Under the pieces are notes generated by a model. The model ran no database searches, was not told the DNA's origin, and was given only the letters and a program-made list of their open reading frames with translations. From contig NZ_LANP01000006.1 in assembly GCF_000964595.1 (NCBI RefSeq), forward strand, positions 1 to 49,931: a DNA stretch of 49,931 nucleotides. Reading direction: 5' to 3'. Of this stretch, positions 20,880 to 29,962 are shown in pieces. The stretch's first letter is position 1. Every line of letters starts with the position of its first letter. Source of the stretch: Orientia chuto str. Dubai (GTDB lineage: Bacteria > Pseudomonadota > Alphaproteobacteria > Rickettsiales > Rickettsiaceae). The translations under genes and the position numbers were made by a program.

Positions 20880-21420
20880 ACACACAACAAATGAAGTATA
20901 AGAGATACTCTAACCAATTGCTATCTGTCATTTAAAATAGCCTTTAGAAATCAAATGGATATTACAACTTTTAGCAAAACTAGTAAAAGCTTGTTTTTAG
21001 GATTAAAATTACACTTGTTAATTAATGAACAATAAAATCCAAGACCTTAAACTAACTAAAGGAAATATGGATGACAGTGCTTCTGTCCCTGAATTAACAA
21101 AGCATATTAATTAGTTTTGTATTTGGTAATCAAGTATATTTAAAACAAAAATTGTTTTTTGATCTTTGGGATCGAGAATTAAAGTTGGTGACTGCGATAA
21201 AGCAAATATGAAAAATAAATTCTTGTGAAAACATTTTACTATGTAAACGTTCAATTATTGAAAATGTATCAGTGCATTATTAAAAGGTTCTTTTGATCTT
21301 AGACATATAAACGTAGTGCAATATGGAATGCTTGTATCTTATTATTCTCCTTAGTTTTTTTATTATCTAAGCCCTATTAAACCTTCTATTAATGCTAAAC
21401 TTTCCAATCAAAAACTGATG
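20880..21420 (+). mobile_element. Decayed IS982-type transposase with right terminal repeat
   Basis: Plus-strand pieces in different frames spell the IS982 DDE transposase in the correct order: PIAICHLK (from 20914), LFLGLKLHLLINEQ (about 20994), KIQDLKLTKGNMDDSASVPE (about 21035), FFDLWDRELKLVTAIKQ (about 21155), LCKRSIIENV (about 21243) and LKGSFDL-like residues. Stops and frameshifts separate the pieces. The right end carries CCTTCTATTAATGCTAAAC and a terminal CAAAAACTGATG. It is the longest IS982 copy here and lets the shorter ones be identified. Confidence 0.8.
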
Positions 21421-21476
21421 TATTATAGGTTTATATCTTCCTTATGTCAGATAAATAAAGGTTAGTTATTTTATTC

Positions 21477-21505
21477 TTGCACTTTTTATAACTTATCTGT
21501 ATTAT
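21477..21505 (+). promoter_or_regulatory. Promoter for tRNA-Gly
   Basis: TTGCAC at 21477-21482, 17-nt spacer, TATTAT at 21500-21505. The tRNA begins 22 nt later. Confidence 0.5.
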
Positions 21506-21526
21506 TACAGCATTAATTGTTATAAT

Positions 21527-21601
21527 GCGGGTGTAACTCAGTGGTAGAGTATTACCTTGCCAAGGTAAAAGCCGTGGGTTCAAGTCCCATCACCCGCTCC
21601 A
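21527..21601 (+). tRNA. tRNA-Gly (GCC)
   Basis: Acceptor arms GCGGGTG and CACCCGC pair fully. The D-arm is ACTCAGTGGTAGAGT, the anticodon arm ACCTTGCCAAGGT has anticodon GCC, the T-arm is GTGGGTTCAAGTCCCAT, and CCA is encoded. It lies 92 nt before tRNA-Val in the same direction and may share its transcript. Confidence 0.96.
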
Positions 21602-21693
21602 TGCTAGTTAAATTACTATATGAGTATTGGTATATTAATGTTTAATTATGTATGGATTTTTATTGCTTAGGTTATCAAGAATCTTTAGTATAT

Positions 21694-21769
21694 GGGCGAT
21701 TAGTTCAGTTGGTAGAGCATCTCGTTTACACCGAGAAAGTCGGCAGTTCAAGTCTGTCATCGCCCACCA
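21694..21769 (+). tRNA. tRNA-Val (TAC)
   Basis: Acceptor arms GGGCGAT and ATCGCCC pair fully. The D-arm is TTCAGTTGGTAGAGC, the anticodon loop TTTACAC gives anticodon TAC, the T-arm is GGCAGTTCAAGTCTGTC, and ACCA closes the 76-nt gene. Confidence 0.96.
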
Positions 21770-22038
21770 CATTAATTTCAGGTTCTTACATTCTAGCTAT
21801 TTATTGCTAATTTTGATGAAATCACACCTATAAAACAGAGATGTTATATTTCAATTCTTTATATATAAACTTATATGTTATTTTTTTTACCTCTAAATAC
21901 AATACCTAAATCATTATAATTCAAAACTTAGTGTTAATAATAATTTTTTAGCTGCATAATTTTAATTATTCATATAATTCTTTCTATTAAATAAGAATAC
22001 TAATTATGCATTGATATGTTTCTTTAATTTCTTAAAGT

Positions 22039-23133
22039 TTATGCAATCCATCCACCTCCCAATACCAAGTCCCCTTTATATATTACACAAGCTTGCCCTG
22101 GTGCAATAGCTTTCTCGGGTTTTGTTAAAACAACTTTTGCAGCTGAATTATGATAAGGATATAATTTAGCGTACACAGCTGAGTGTGTAGAACGTACTTT
22201 TACCTCAACATCTAATGGTTCTACTAGAATATTTCCTGGCCCTAGCCAGTTTAAATTATAAATTATAAAAGTTTTTTTAAACAACATTGATTCTGGGCCA
22301 ACATACACTATATTTTGTTTTGCATCAATTTTAATAACATATAGAGCTTCAGAAGCACTTATTCCTATTCTGCGTCTTTGACCTATGGTAAAATTTATAA
22401 TACCTTGATGCTCACCAAGAACATAACCATCAATATGCACAATTTTACCAGGCCTTTTTGCATCTGGTCTTAATTTTTCAACAATGTTATGGTATGACCC
22501 ATCAACTACAAAACAAATATCTTGACTATCTGGCTTATTTGCAATATGCAGACTATGACGATTAGCATGGTACCTAGTTTCATCTTTTGTCATATTTCCT
22601 AAAGGGAAGTGTAGGTATTGTAATTGAGATTTTGTAGTAGCAAACAAAAAATAACTTTGGTCTTTTTTATTGTCAACAGCTTTATGTAATTCTACTCCGT
22701 TAGCACTATCAATGCGCCTAACATAATGACCAGTTACTAATGCGTCAGCTTGAAGGTCTTTAGCAAAGTTTAATAAATCATGAAATTTTACAGATTGATT
22801 ACATTGAACACAAGGTAATGGCGTTTCACCATTAATATAAGATTCAACAAAATTATCAATTACTGATTCTTTAAATCTATCTTGATAATTAAGAACATAA
22901 TGAGGAATTTGCAACTGATTAGCTATCATCTTAGCATCATAAATATCCTGCCCTGCACAACATGCCCCCTTTCGATTGATAGTTGCATCATGATTATATA
23001 ATTGCATAGTAATGCCAATAACATTATATCCATTTTCTTTCAGAAGAGCAGCAACAGTAGAACTGTCTACTCCACCGGACATTGCTACTACTACTTTAGC
23101 TTGTTCTTTTGAAACTTTTAGATTTAACATCAT
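22039..23133 (-). CDS. mnmA: tRNA-uridine 2-sulfurtransferase
   Basis: MnmA thiolates U34 of tRNA-Lys, Glu and Gln. At 364 residues it is full length. The PP-loop is AMSGGVDSSTVAALL (near residue 17), the first catalytic Cys is in PLPCVQCN, and the second is in SQDICFVVDG; both are present. The family motif GQRRRIGI and the C-terminal beta-barrel (LVEPLDVEVKVR, PGQACVIY) follow. Sulfur would come from IscS through relays not seen in this window. Confidence 0.96.
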   Translation of the reverse strand: MMLNLKVSKEQAKVVVAMSGGVDSSTVAALLKENGYNVIGITMQLYNHDATINRKGACCAGQDIYDAKMIANQLQIPHYVLNYQDRFKESVIDNFVESYINGETPLPCVQCNQSVKFHDLLNFAKDLQADALVTGHYVRRIDSANGVELHKAVDNKKDQSYFLFATTKSQLQYLHFPLGNMTKDETRYHANRHSLHIANKPDSQDICFVVDGSYHNIVEKLRPDAKRPGKIVHIDGYVLGEHQGIINFTIGQRRRIGISASEALYVIKIDAKQNIVYVGPESMLFKKTFIIYNLNWLGPGNILVEPLDVEVKVRSTHSAVYAKLYPYHNSAAKVVLTKPEKAIAPGQACVIYKGDLVLGGGWIA

Positions 23134-23460
23134 TTAATATATATTAATTAATATTTACTTAATAATAATTTAAAATACTTATATTATTATATTTTATGTT
23201 TTTTTAGAATTTTCTAAACCTAAGAAAATAATTATTCATAAGTTATAAACTATACTAACTTTACAGATACAGTGTTAAAATTCAACAATTATAATAGAAA
23301 AAATATTATAGAAATTATTTTTTTTAAGATCTAATAGAAGTGCTCTGTTTAAGAGCATAATAAATAAGTGTTATATACAATGAATAATTAGCACTTATAA
23401 AGATTTTATAATATCATTATATGTTTCATTTATAGGAATATGGTGTAAATTATGATATAA

Positions 23461-23872
23461 ACTTAAAAAAAATTCATCTTGCAGAATTAGGTACTAATAA
23501 CAGTATTATGAAAAATTATTAATGCTATAAAAATGCAAAAATTTAGTAATGGTATAGATCTAGCTTTTGTTGAGAGTAATTCAAATCTGCAGTACATTGA
23601 GTATATTAACCAAGTTGTTAATTATCCAACAATTATTCTAGCAAATGAATTTTTTGATTCTCTGCCAATTAAGTATATATATAAAAGATATTAATCAATT
23701 CTCTAGACATACATAGTTGTTAAAAATAATAAATTTTATTTTACACATTAATAAAAAAATTAATTTCAAAGAAAACAAGTTTTTAAAATTGCATTATAAA
23801 GCTTCGAATGGAGGAATATTAGAAACCTCCCAAGTGCAACATCAAAATGAAAACAATAGTTAACTATTAGAA
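23461..23872 (+). pseudogene. Relic of a MidA/NDUFAF7-type methyltransferase gene
   Basis: Fragments in order match the COG1565 SAM-dependent methyltransferase family: HLAELG (the ELGPG loop of the SAM site, now ELGTN), GIDLAFVESNSNLQ, TIILANEFFDSLPI (the hallmark ANEFFDALP motif) and NGGILETSQ. Stops and frameshifts interrupt them, and the N- and C-terminal parts are gone. In mitochondria the homologue methylates an Arg of complex I subunit NDUFS2. It is read from motif order, without alignment. Confidence 0.75.
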
Positions 23873-24401
23873 AAAAAATTGTTATGGATGCTTATAATAA
23901 TTGATTATGAATAGGATAGTCTCTATTTCCTGAGAAACAGAACAATTATTAATATAACTAGTACTTATAAGCTACAAAAAACATCAATATTATTTATTGT
24001 TAGAAAATTTTAGATTTGCCGTAAATTTATAGGCTATTTGGACTTTTTGGGTTTAAAAAATCCTACTTTTAAAGGAACTTTATAAGTTTTTGATAGTGTG
24101 TGACAAAATTTTTATATGTATATAAATTAGGGATTCAATTAAAAGTAATATGTTAAAAAACAAAATGAACTCAGATCCTAATTTAGCTTCAAAGTTGACT
24201 TACATCGATTCGCATTATGGGAAAACTTTAGCAGTAACCTTTAAGCTATTATTTTACTTGGGTTTTTATAGACATCTTTTAACACTATTGTGTAAGAAAG
24301 AGATGAAGTGTAAGTAAAAACAGAAATATAGCTTAAAAGTGAAAAAGCTGTAGCAATAGACAAAATATATACTTTTGTATTTGCATTATTATTTTAAACT
24401 A
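23873..24401. other. Intergenic region, one 55-codon frame of doubtful value
   Basis: A plus-strand frame from ATG 24150 to 24317 encodes about 55 residues (MLKNKMNSDPNLASK onward, with a hydrophobic patch). It has no clear ribosome-binding site and no family resemblance. The rest is AT-rich spacer. 23134-23460, upstream of the midA relic, likewise shows nothing. Confidence 0.3.
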
Positions 24402-25175
24402 TTAACTATAATAATGCCTAATTTGCATTGCTACTGAAGAACAGTTATTAATTGGCCTGAGGTTACTGTCAACTGCTATTCTATTATCAAACACAAAGCA
24501 GTTACCTTGCCACAAATTTCGTATATTACTAGTATCTGCAAGATACTGCAATATTCCACCTTTTAGATGATAAACCTGAGAAAAACCTAAAGCTTTCAGA
24601 TACGAAGTAGATTTAACACATCTTATACCTCCAGTACAATACATAGCAATTTTTTTTCCTTTTAGCTTTTCTTTATGTTGATGAACCCAATGAGGAAATT
24701 GTTTAAATGTATTGGTATTAGGAACAACAGCATTTTTAAAAGCCCCGATATTAGTTTCATAATCATTGCGAGTATCTATTACTATACAATCTGGCTGTGA
24801 AATAAAATCCCCCCAGTCGCTAGCCTGTATGTATTGCCCCATTAAAGACTGCACATCTATATTTCCAATACCCAAGGCTATAATTTCATTTTTTAATTTT
24901 ACTTTTAATTTATCAAATGGATTATAGCTACAATAGTTTATTTTAATATTTAGATCAATATTCCCACCTAAGAAACTCTTGATTTTATTAACAACAATGT
25001 TAACATTATTTTCTGTCCCAGAAATGGAGCCGTTAATTCCTTCATTTGCAATAAGAATAGTACCTTTGATATATTTTTCCTTACATAGGAGTAATAGCCT
25101 TGGCAATAAAAGACCTGGATCTTCTATGTTGATAAAACAATAAAAACTTACTATAGAAAATTGTAGTTGAGTCAC
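24402..25175 (-). CDS. trhO: tRNA U34 hydroxylase, rhodanese-domain (UPF0176)
   Basis: TrhO makes 5-hydroxyuridine at position 34 of tRNAs in an oxygen-dependent way. The 257-residue protein has an N-terminal acylphosphatase-like domain (about 1-95, with GTILIANEGINGSISG) and a rhodanese domain (about 120-225) with the active-site loop YCTGGIRCVKS carrying the catalytic Cys. The length is shorter than the roughly 320 residues of the E. coli protein because the C-terminal zinc-site extension is missing, as in other alphaproteobacterial forms. Confidence 0.92.
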   Translation of the reverse strand: MTQLQFSIVSFYCFINIEDPGLLLPRLLLLCKEKYIKGTILIANEGINGSISGTENNVNIVVNKIKSFLGGNIDLNIKINYCSYNPFDKLKVKLKNEIIALGIGNIDVQSLMGQYIQASDWGDFISQPDCIVIDTRNDYETNIGAFKNAVVPNTNTFKQFPHWVHQHKEKLKGKKIAMYCTGGIRCVKSTSYLKALGFSQVYHLKGGILQYLADTSNIRNLWQGNCFVFDNRIAVDSNLRPINNCSSVAMQIRHYYS

Positions 25176-25299
25176 TTAATAATGATATTTTTGCTTGATT
25201 AAAATATAAAAAGCACATGCTATCACAAAAACTACTTTTTTGCTATTAAAAAATATCTTTCATAACCTTTGGAAGCAAAAAATAGACACTTTTTTTTAA

Positions 25300-25938
25300 C
25301 TATAATTCTTCAATATTGCTTAAATACCATTGTGGACCTGGTACAGTAATATTCTTACTAAATCTCCACTCTTCTTTAAAATTGCTACCATCTATTTCTA
25401 TTAATATCTTAATAAAAAAACTGTTACTAAGAGAACTGATGCTGGAAAGCTTAAAGTTAATATTGTTAATAGCAATATTAACATATTTGCTTGAGGTTTG
25501 ATGAAATTGCTCAATAAATCTTTCATCTAGTAAGGAAGAAATTTTTTTTTGATCGGAATTTTTCACTGCTTCAATAATAATTTTTATTACATTTATAGCA
25601 GTATTATAAAATTTATTAATATCAAAGCTATGCACCTTGCTTTTTAGCTTTACTAATTCAGTAATTATATAATCAGTATTTTCATGAATTACTAAGTTAT
25701 TTTGCTTTAAAAAATCTAGATCATGATTACATGATAAACGAGTAACAGATGAATACTTAGTAATATCAGTAGTATTAGTTACATCCTTAAGGCTACTAGG
25801 TTCTCCAAAGTATGACTTGAAACTCTTGTATTTATTCCTTTCATCTTCATTAGTACTACCAAGTATAGAAATTAATTTTCTGATTAATAATAAAGTTATA
25901 CATAATAAAGTTATCAATTCAACTAAGTGAGTAAACAT
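25300..25938 (-). CDS. Tim44/TimA-family membrane-anchored protein
   Basis: A 212-residue protein with one N-terminal membrane helix (THLVELITLLCITLLLIRKL), a polar linker and a Tim44-like domain from about 90 (FDINKFYNTAINVIKIIIEA, SSLLDERFIEQFHQ) to the end (GPQWYLSNIEEL). Alphaproteobacterial TimA is the relative of mitochondrial Tim44, which tethers Hsp70 at the import motor. In bacteria the role is not settled. grpE, encoding the Hsp70 exchange factor, follows 119 bp away on the same strand, a suggestive pairing. Confidence 0.8.
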   Translation of the reverse strand: MFTHLVELITLLCITLLLIRKLISILGSTNEDERNKYKSFKSYFGEPSSLKDVTNTTDITKYSSVTRLSCNHDLDFLKQNNLVIHENTDYIITELVKLKSKVHSFDINKFYNTAINVIKIIIEAVKNSDQKKISSLLDERFIEQFHQTSSKYVNIAINNINFKLSSISSLSNSFFIKILIEIDGSNFKEEWRFSKNITVPGPQWYLSNIEEL

Positions 25939-26057
25939 TCTATTTTGTTAATCATTTTTGAAATAAAAATCTAAAATATAAATATTCTAGCATAGCCTAA
26001 ATTATATAGACTTCAGTATTTATACTCAAGACATATTTATCTCAAAGAAAATAAAAT

Positions 26058-26636
26058 TTACTCTGCTACAGATACCATAGCAGGCCTTAGTAGACGATCT
26101 TTTAACTTATAACCAACCTGCATAACATTTGTTATTGCGCCTTTTTCATACTGAGCATCTTTAACTAACAAAAGAACATGATGAATATTAGAATCAAAAT
26201 TGTCACCTATTTTAGGCTCAAATTTCTCAATACCATACTGGTTTAAAATTGATAATAATTTTTTTTGTGTCATTTCTATACCAGCAACAGCATTTTTAAT
26301 TTTTTCATTTGCATGGTTATTACTATCATCTAATTGATGTTCCATAGTGCTTAAAGCAAGACCTAAATCATCTAAAACTGAAAGTATATTCTTAGCAAAG
26401 TTAAAGATAGAATATTCTTTAGCTTCTTGTAACTGGCGCTCATATCTTTTTATAATATTTTCATTTTCTGCAATTGCTCTTAGCAGATTATCATTGAGTT
26501 GGGATATTTCATTATCTTTTTTCTGAATTAAATCATCATTTAGAACTTCTGAAACTTCTTGCTTTAACGATTTATTATCATCTTGGTGAGAGCTTTCATT
26601 ATTTTTATCGATATTATTTGTGTGACTGTCTTGCAT
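26058..26636 (-). CDS. grpE: Hsp70 nucleotide exchange factor GrpE
   Basis: GrpE releases ADP from DnaK. At 192 residues it has an acidic, polar N-terminus (about 1-45), a long coiled-coil helix (DNLLRAIAENENIIKRYERQ) and a C-terminal beta-wing domain with GIEKFEPKIGDNFDSNIHH and VGYKLKDRLLRPAMVSV, the family signature. It is divergent from rph across 126 bp, an arrangement I recall from Rickettsia. No sigma32 or HrcA/CIRCE element was recognised. Confidence 0.95.
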   Translation of the reverse strand: MQDSHTNNIDKNNESSHQDDNKSLKQEVSEVLNDDLIQKKDNEISQLNDNLLRAIAENENIIKRYERQLQEAKEYSIFNFAKNILSVLDDLGLALSTMEHQLDDSNNHANEKIKNAVAGIEMTQKKLLSILNQYGIEKFEPKIGDNFDSNIHHVLLLVKDAQYEKGAITNVMQVGYKLKDRLLRPAMVSVAE

Positions 26637-26762
26637 AATATTTACTCCTAATAGCTATTAAATTTAATATACTACTGATTTTTATTCCCTTAGCTAAAAA
26701 ACTTTATCTATAATATATTTCTTAGTTTGATCTTTTCAAGAAAAAATATATAGAAATCTAAG

Positions 26763-27497
26763 ATGCGGTTATGTAGTAGAAAAGAAAGCGAGATGCGTCC
26801 TATTAGCATAGAACTTGGTGTTATGCTTAACAGTCAGGGATCATGCTTAACTAAGGTAGGTAATACTCATGTAATATGCAGTGCTACTGTTGAACAATCT
26901 TTACCTTTATTTCTTAGAAATAAAAAACAAGGTGGGTGGGTCACTGCAGAGTACAGTATGTTACCTGGCTCTTCATCACAACGAGTTAAAAGAGAAGGAG
27001 TCCAAGGAAAATCTGGTCGTACTCAGGAGATTCAAAGGTTAATCTCACGTTCTATGAGAGCAGCTGTAGATTTAAAGCTTCTAGGTGAAAGGCAAATCTT
27101 AATTGACTGCGATGTTATTAATGCAGATGGTGGTACACGTGCAGCATCAATAACTGGTGGATATGTTGCAATGTGTTTAGCAGTTAGTAAGTTAATGCAG
27201 GGAAAGAATTTTACAGAATATCCTATCTTATATCAAGTAGCAGCGATATCTTGTGGTATATCGAATGGTAAGGTTATTGTCGACTTGGATTACCAAGAAG
27301 ACTGCTGTGCAGAAGTTGATGCTAATTTTGTCTTTAGACGCTCTGGAAAAACTGTAGAAATCGTTGAAATACAAATATCTGCAGAAAGAAAAGCTTTTAT
27401 AGAAGAACAAGTAATACAGATGTTAAAACTTGCTCGGCAAGCAATTAATCATATATTTAATATTCAAAATGAATCACTGCTTAGTTTATGTAGGTAA
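26763..27497 (+). CDS. rph: Ribonuclease PH
   Basis: RNase PH trims tRNA 3' ends by phosphorolysis. At 244 residues, landmarks are MRPISIELG, GNTHVICSATVE, GWVTAEYSMLPGSSSQR, SGRTQEIQRLISRSMRAAVD (phosphate site Arg residues) and DCDVINADGGTRAASITGG, all typical. The first ATG (26763) gives MRLCSRKESEMRPIS. The protein is complete. Confidence 0.95.
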   Translation: MRLCSRKESEMRPISIELGVMLNSQGSCLTKVGNTHVICSATVEQSLPLFLRNKKQGGWVTAEYSMLPGSSSQRVKREGVQGKSGRTQEIQRLISRSMRAAVDLKLLGERQILIDCDVINADGGTRAASITGGYVAMCLAVSKLMQGKNFTEYPILYQVAAISCGISNGKVIVDLDYQEDCCAEVDANFVFRRSGKTVEIVEIQISAERKAFIEEQVIQMLKLARQAINHIFNIQNESLLSLCR

Positions 27498-27663
27498 CAG
27501 CAAAAGTTATGTAATTAAGCACCATTTTTAGAGTTAGAAAGAATTAAGCATTAGTAATATGAAAAATATAAAATCTAGCATTTTGGATTTAAAATAAAAA
27601 TTCTTATGCAACTAGTTATTGCAATCTTTTAAAGATATTCACTGTTTTTTCATGTGTTTAGAT

Positions 27664-27933
27664 TAGTAGAAATTTGCTGCTTTTATAGATGATTTTTTCA
27701 AGTATTTTAAAGAAGGAGTAAAAAAATATATGTTATCATAAATCCTACACGTAAGTGCAAAACATCAGTTTTGGATTAGGAGGTATTAGAAGAGCACTTA
27801 GAGAGGTAAATAAAATATGTATTATTATCTTAATAAATATTGAGTTTAATATTAATCTTTTAGTTACTTGTTGCCTTAATAAGACTACTAAACCTTCTAT
27901 TAGCACTAAATTCTATAACTCAAAATTAAGATG
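27664..27933 (+). mobile_element. IS982 N-terminal scrap and a 171-bp MITE-like element
   Basis: 27664-27730 encodes FAAFIDDFFKYFKEGVKKY, which resembles the start of an IS982 transposase. 27763-27933 is bounded by imperfect inverted repeats (CATCAGTTTTGGATT left; ACTCAAAATTAAGATG right) and holds the standard right-end block CTACTAAACCTTCTATTAGC. The interior has no transposase, so it is an internally deleted derivative. Confidence 0.55.
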
Positions 27934-28176
27934 TCAAAGTTAAGTAAACTCTTTACCAAGATTATCTAATATAATATGCCTATATTCTCTATTCTCGCAT
28001 TTTTATTGCTACAATTAGCTTAGCTAATTATAGACATTAATTCCTATTTCGTGACAACGCATGCTATAGATAATGAACTTTCTTATTCAGCTTCGATTTT
28101 TTCAATTTTCAAGCTCAGGACTAACCTAAGATAGTGGCTTTGGGAGCTAAACTTCTATTATTCTCATTTTTTGTAA

Positions 28177-28632
28177 TTAACAAACAAGAAGATAGTAAAG
28201 TGTTTTTATTACTATAAATGCACTAATATTTTTAGCATAAGAATTGCGTAAAAATCCTGCAACAAAAATTATTGTTTTTCCTAGGATTGGTACAAGAGTT
28301 AACAATAATATTAGTCCCCAATACTCATTAAATCTTATAAATAATTTATTATATCTTACGATTAGGTCATGGGTTTGATAGTAAGAATATATTTTATAGC
28401 AGAACTTACCTAAAAAATAATTTACATTACTAACGCAAAATAAAGAAAATATAATAAACATTAATGCCAAGTATAATTGATAATTACCAAAATGCCTCAT
28501 AGCGCTAAAAACATATTCAGACTCAATGCTAAAAATGAAATTAGAAAAGAAAATATTACTTATTAATAATAAGTATGTTTCAACTATATAATTCATTACA
28601 ATAAAATAATCATATTTTTTTACATTATACAC
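28177..28632 (-). CDS. Small YqaA/VTT-type integral membrane protein
   Basis: The 151-residue protein has four to five hydrophobic segments. The C-terminal half (FNEYWGLILLLTLVPILGKT, IIFVAGFLR) matches the pattern of E. coli YqaA (RYGAVTLLLSWMPVVGD, LLAGWMR), a short relative of the DedA/VTT family of membrane proteins with lipid-scramblase-like roles. The conserved acidic residue after the Pro-Val-x-Gly motif is Lys here. Start 28632 is chosen; ATG 28596 (MNYIVETYLLL) is an alternative that begins closer to the first membrane helix. The function is inferred only. Confidence 0.65.
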   Translation of the reverse strand: MYNVKKYDYFIVMNYIVETYLLLISNIFFSNFIFSIESEYVFSAMRHFGNYQLYLALMFIIFSLFCVSNVNYFLGKFCYKIYSYYQTHDLIVRYNKLFIRFNEYWGLILLLTLVPILGKTIIFVAGFLRNSYAKNISAFIVIKTLYYLLVC

Positions 28633-28664
28633 TTATACCTATAATAACAAAGCGATTATTATAG

Positions 28665-28990
28665 ACCTCAGTTTTGGATTAAGAATTTAATTAATAGAAG
28701 GTTTAGTAGGATTAAAGCAATAAGCAACTAAATAATAACTCCAGCATTTCATATTGAAATGTATCTTAATTATTACAAATATATATTATTCAAGATCAAA
28801 ATAACCTTTTAATACACTGAATACAGTTTCAATATACCAGATATCAACTTCAATCCTTAATTGCAAAGATTGAGAAGTAATTCTTGTTTTAAATAGCCTT
28901 ATCATCAAATAACAAACCATTAAAGTAATATGCTTTATTAATCAGGAATTATGATCCATATCATCTCCTTTAGCTAGTTTACGGCCTTAT
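28665..28990 (-). mobile_element. IS982-type element 3' remnant
   Basis: The minus strand encodes KLAKGDDMDHNS (compare KLTKGNMDD), then YIETVFSVLKGYFDLEHT, the conserved IS982 C-terminal motif, followed by the terminal repeat ending CCAAAACTGAGGT at 28665. Stops interrupt the frame. The remaining spacer to ndk (28991-29324) shows nothing recognisable. Confidence 0.75.
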
Positions 28991-29324
28991 ATTTTGCCTT
29001 GTAAAAATTGATGCAGAGTCTATGCATATACCTAGTAGTATTATTAAGCAGTATAAAGATAAATTAAGATCAGATTTTTATAATTGTAAATGACTTATGT
29101 AAAAATATTTAAAGTTCTTATATAAGGAACTGACAATAAACAACACTATTGTTAGAATGCTTATTTCAGATATTCTAGTAGTCTTTCTAATTAATTAAAA
29201 CTATCTTTTTAGATATTGCATAACCGCTAGAGGCCTTGCTAACACCTAGCAATCATTTAAAAAAACTATAACTCTTTCCCCTATTATTTATAGTAAAATA
29301 ACGATAAAAGTTATTTTTTCAGTT

Positions 29325-29750
29325 TTAATGATAAGCATATTCAATTAACGCAAAAAAGAATTGTATTTCTATAGCAGCGCTTTCTAAGCTATCAGATCCA
29401 TGAACTGTATTTTCATCTATGCTTTTTGCAATATCTCCTCTAATTGTTCCTTTTTTTGCATCAATAGGATTAGTAGCACCCATGATCTCTCTATATTTTT
29501 TAACAGCGTTTAGACCATACAGCACCTGGGCAATTATTATTCCGGATGTCATATTCTGAACTAAACTTTGATAATATGAACTATCCTTGTGCATAATATA
29601 AAAATTTTCTGCCTGTGTTGTAGTCAGTAAAAGGGTCTTTTGAGCGATAATTTTCAGTCCAGCATTTTCTATATAGCTGTTAACTTTTCCAGTTATATTT
29701 CTCTTAATTGCATCTGGCTTTAAGATTGAAAGCGTGTATTCTAAATTCAT
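29325..29750 (-). CDS. ndk: Nucleoside diphosphate kinase
   Basis: Ndk transfers phosphate from NTP to NDP. At 141 residues it is a normal length. [12 protein letters not shown] near the N-terminus binds the nucleotide, and the phosphorylated His lies in [12 protein letters not shown] near the C-terminus. It is a single gene with flanking AT-rich spacers. Confidence 0.97.
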   Translation of the reverse strand: MNLEYTLSILKPDAIKRNITGKVNSYIENAGLKIIAQKTLLLTTTQAENFYIMHKDSSYYQSLVQNMTSGIIIAQVLYGLNAVKKYREIMGATNPIDAKKGTIRGDIAKSIDENTVHGSDSLESAAIEIQFFFALIEYAYH

Positions 29751-29962
29751 AAATTTTAATTAGTAAATGTTATTAATAAATACTAGCGTAAGTATTTTGT
29801 TTCTAGTAATCTATATCTAAAAATAGCAGTTTGAGAGCTATAATACAACTATTAACACTTCACTTACACATATTCACACTATAAACAGTAGTAAACAGAT
29901 CCATCAAATTAATTCAACTTATGAAAATAACATATACAAAAACGTACTTAATTCTTATAGAT

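Noticed and set aside
21648-21833. 61-codon frame over tRNA-Val
   Set aside because: It spans the whole tRNA gene, so its coding look is accidental.
24150-24317. 55-codon plus-strand frame as a gene
   Set aside because: No ribosome-binding site, no family resemblance, and it lies in decayed spacer; mentioned only in the spacer description.
27755-27943. 62-codon frame
   Set aside because: It coincides with the MITE-like element and has no protein similarity I can recognise.
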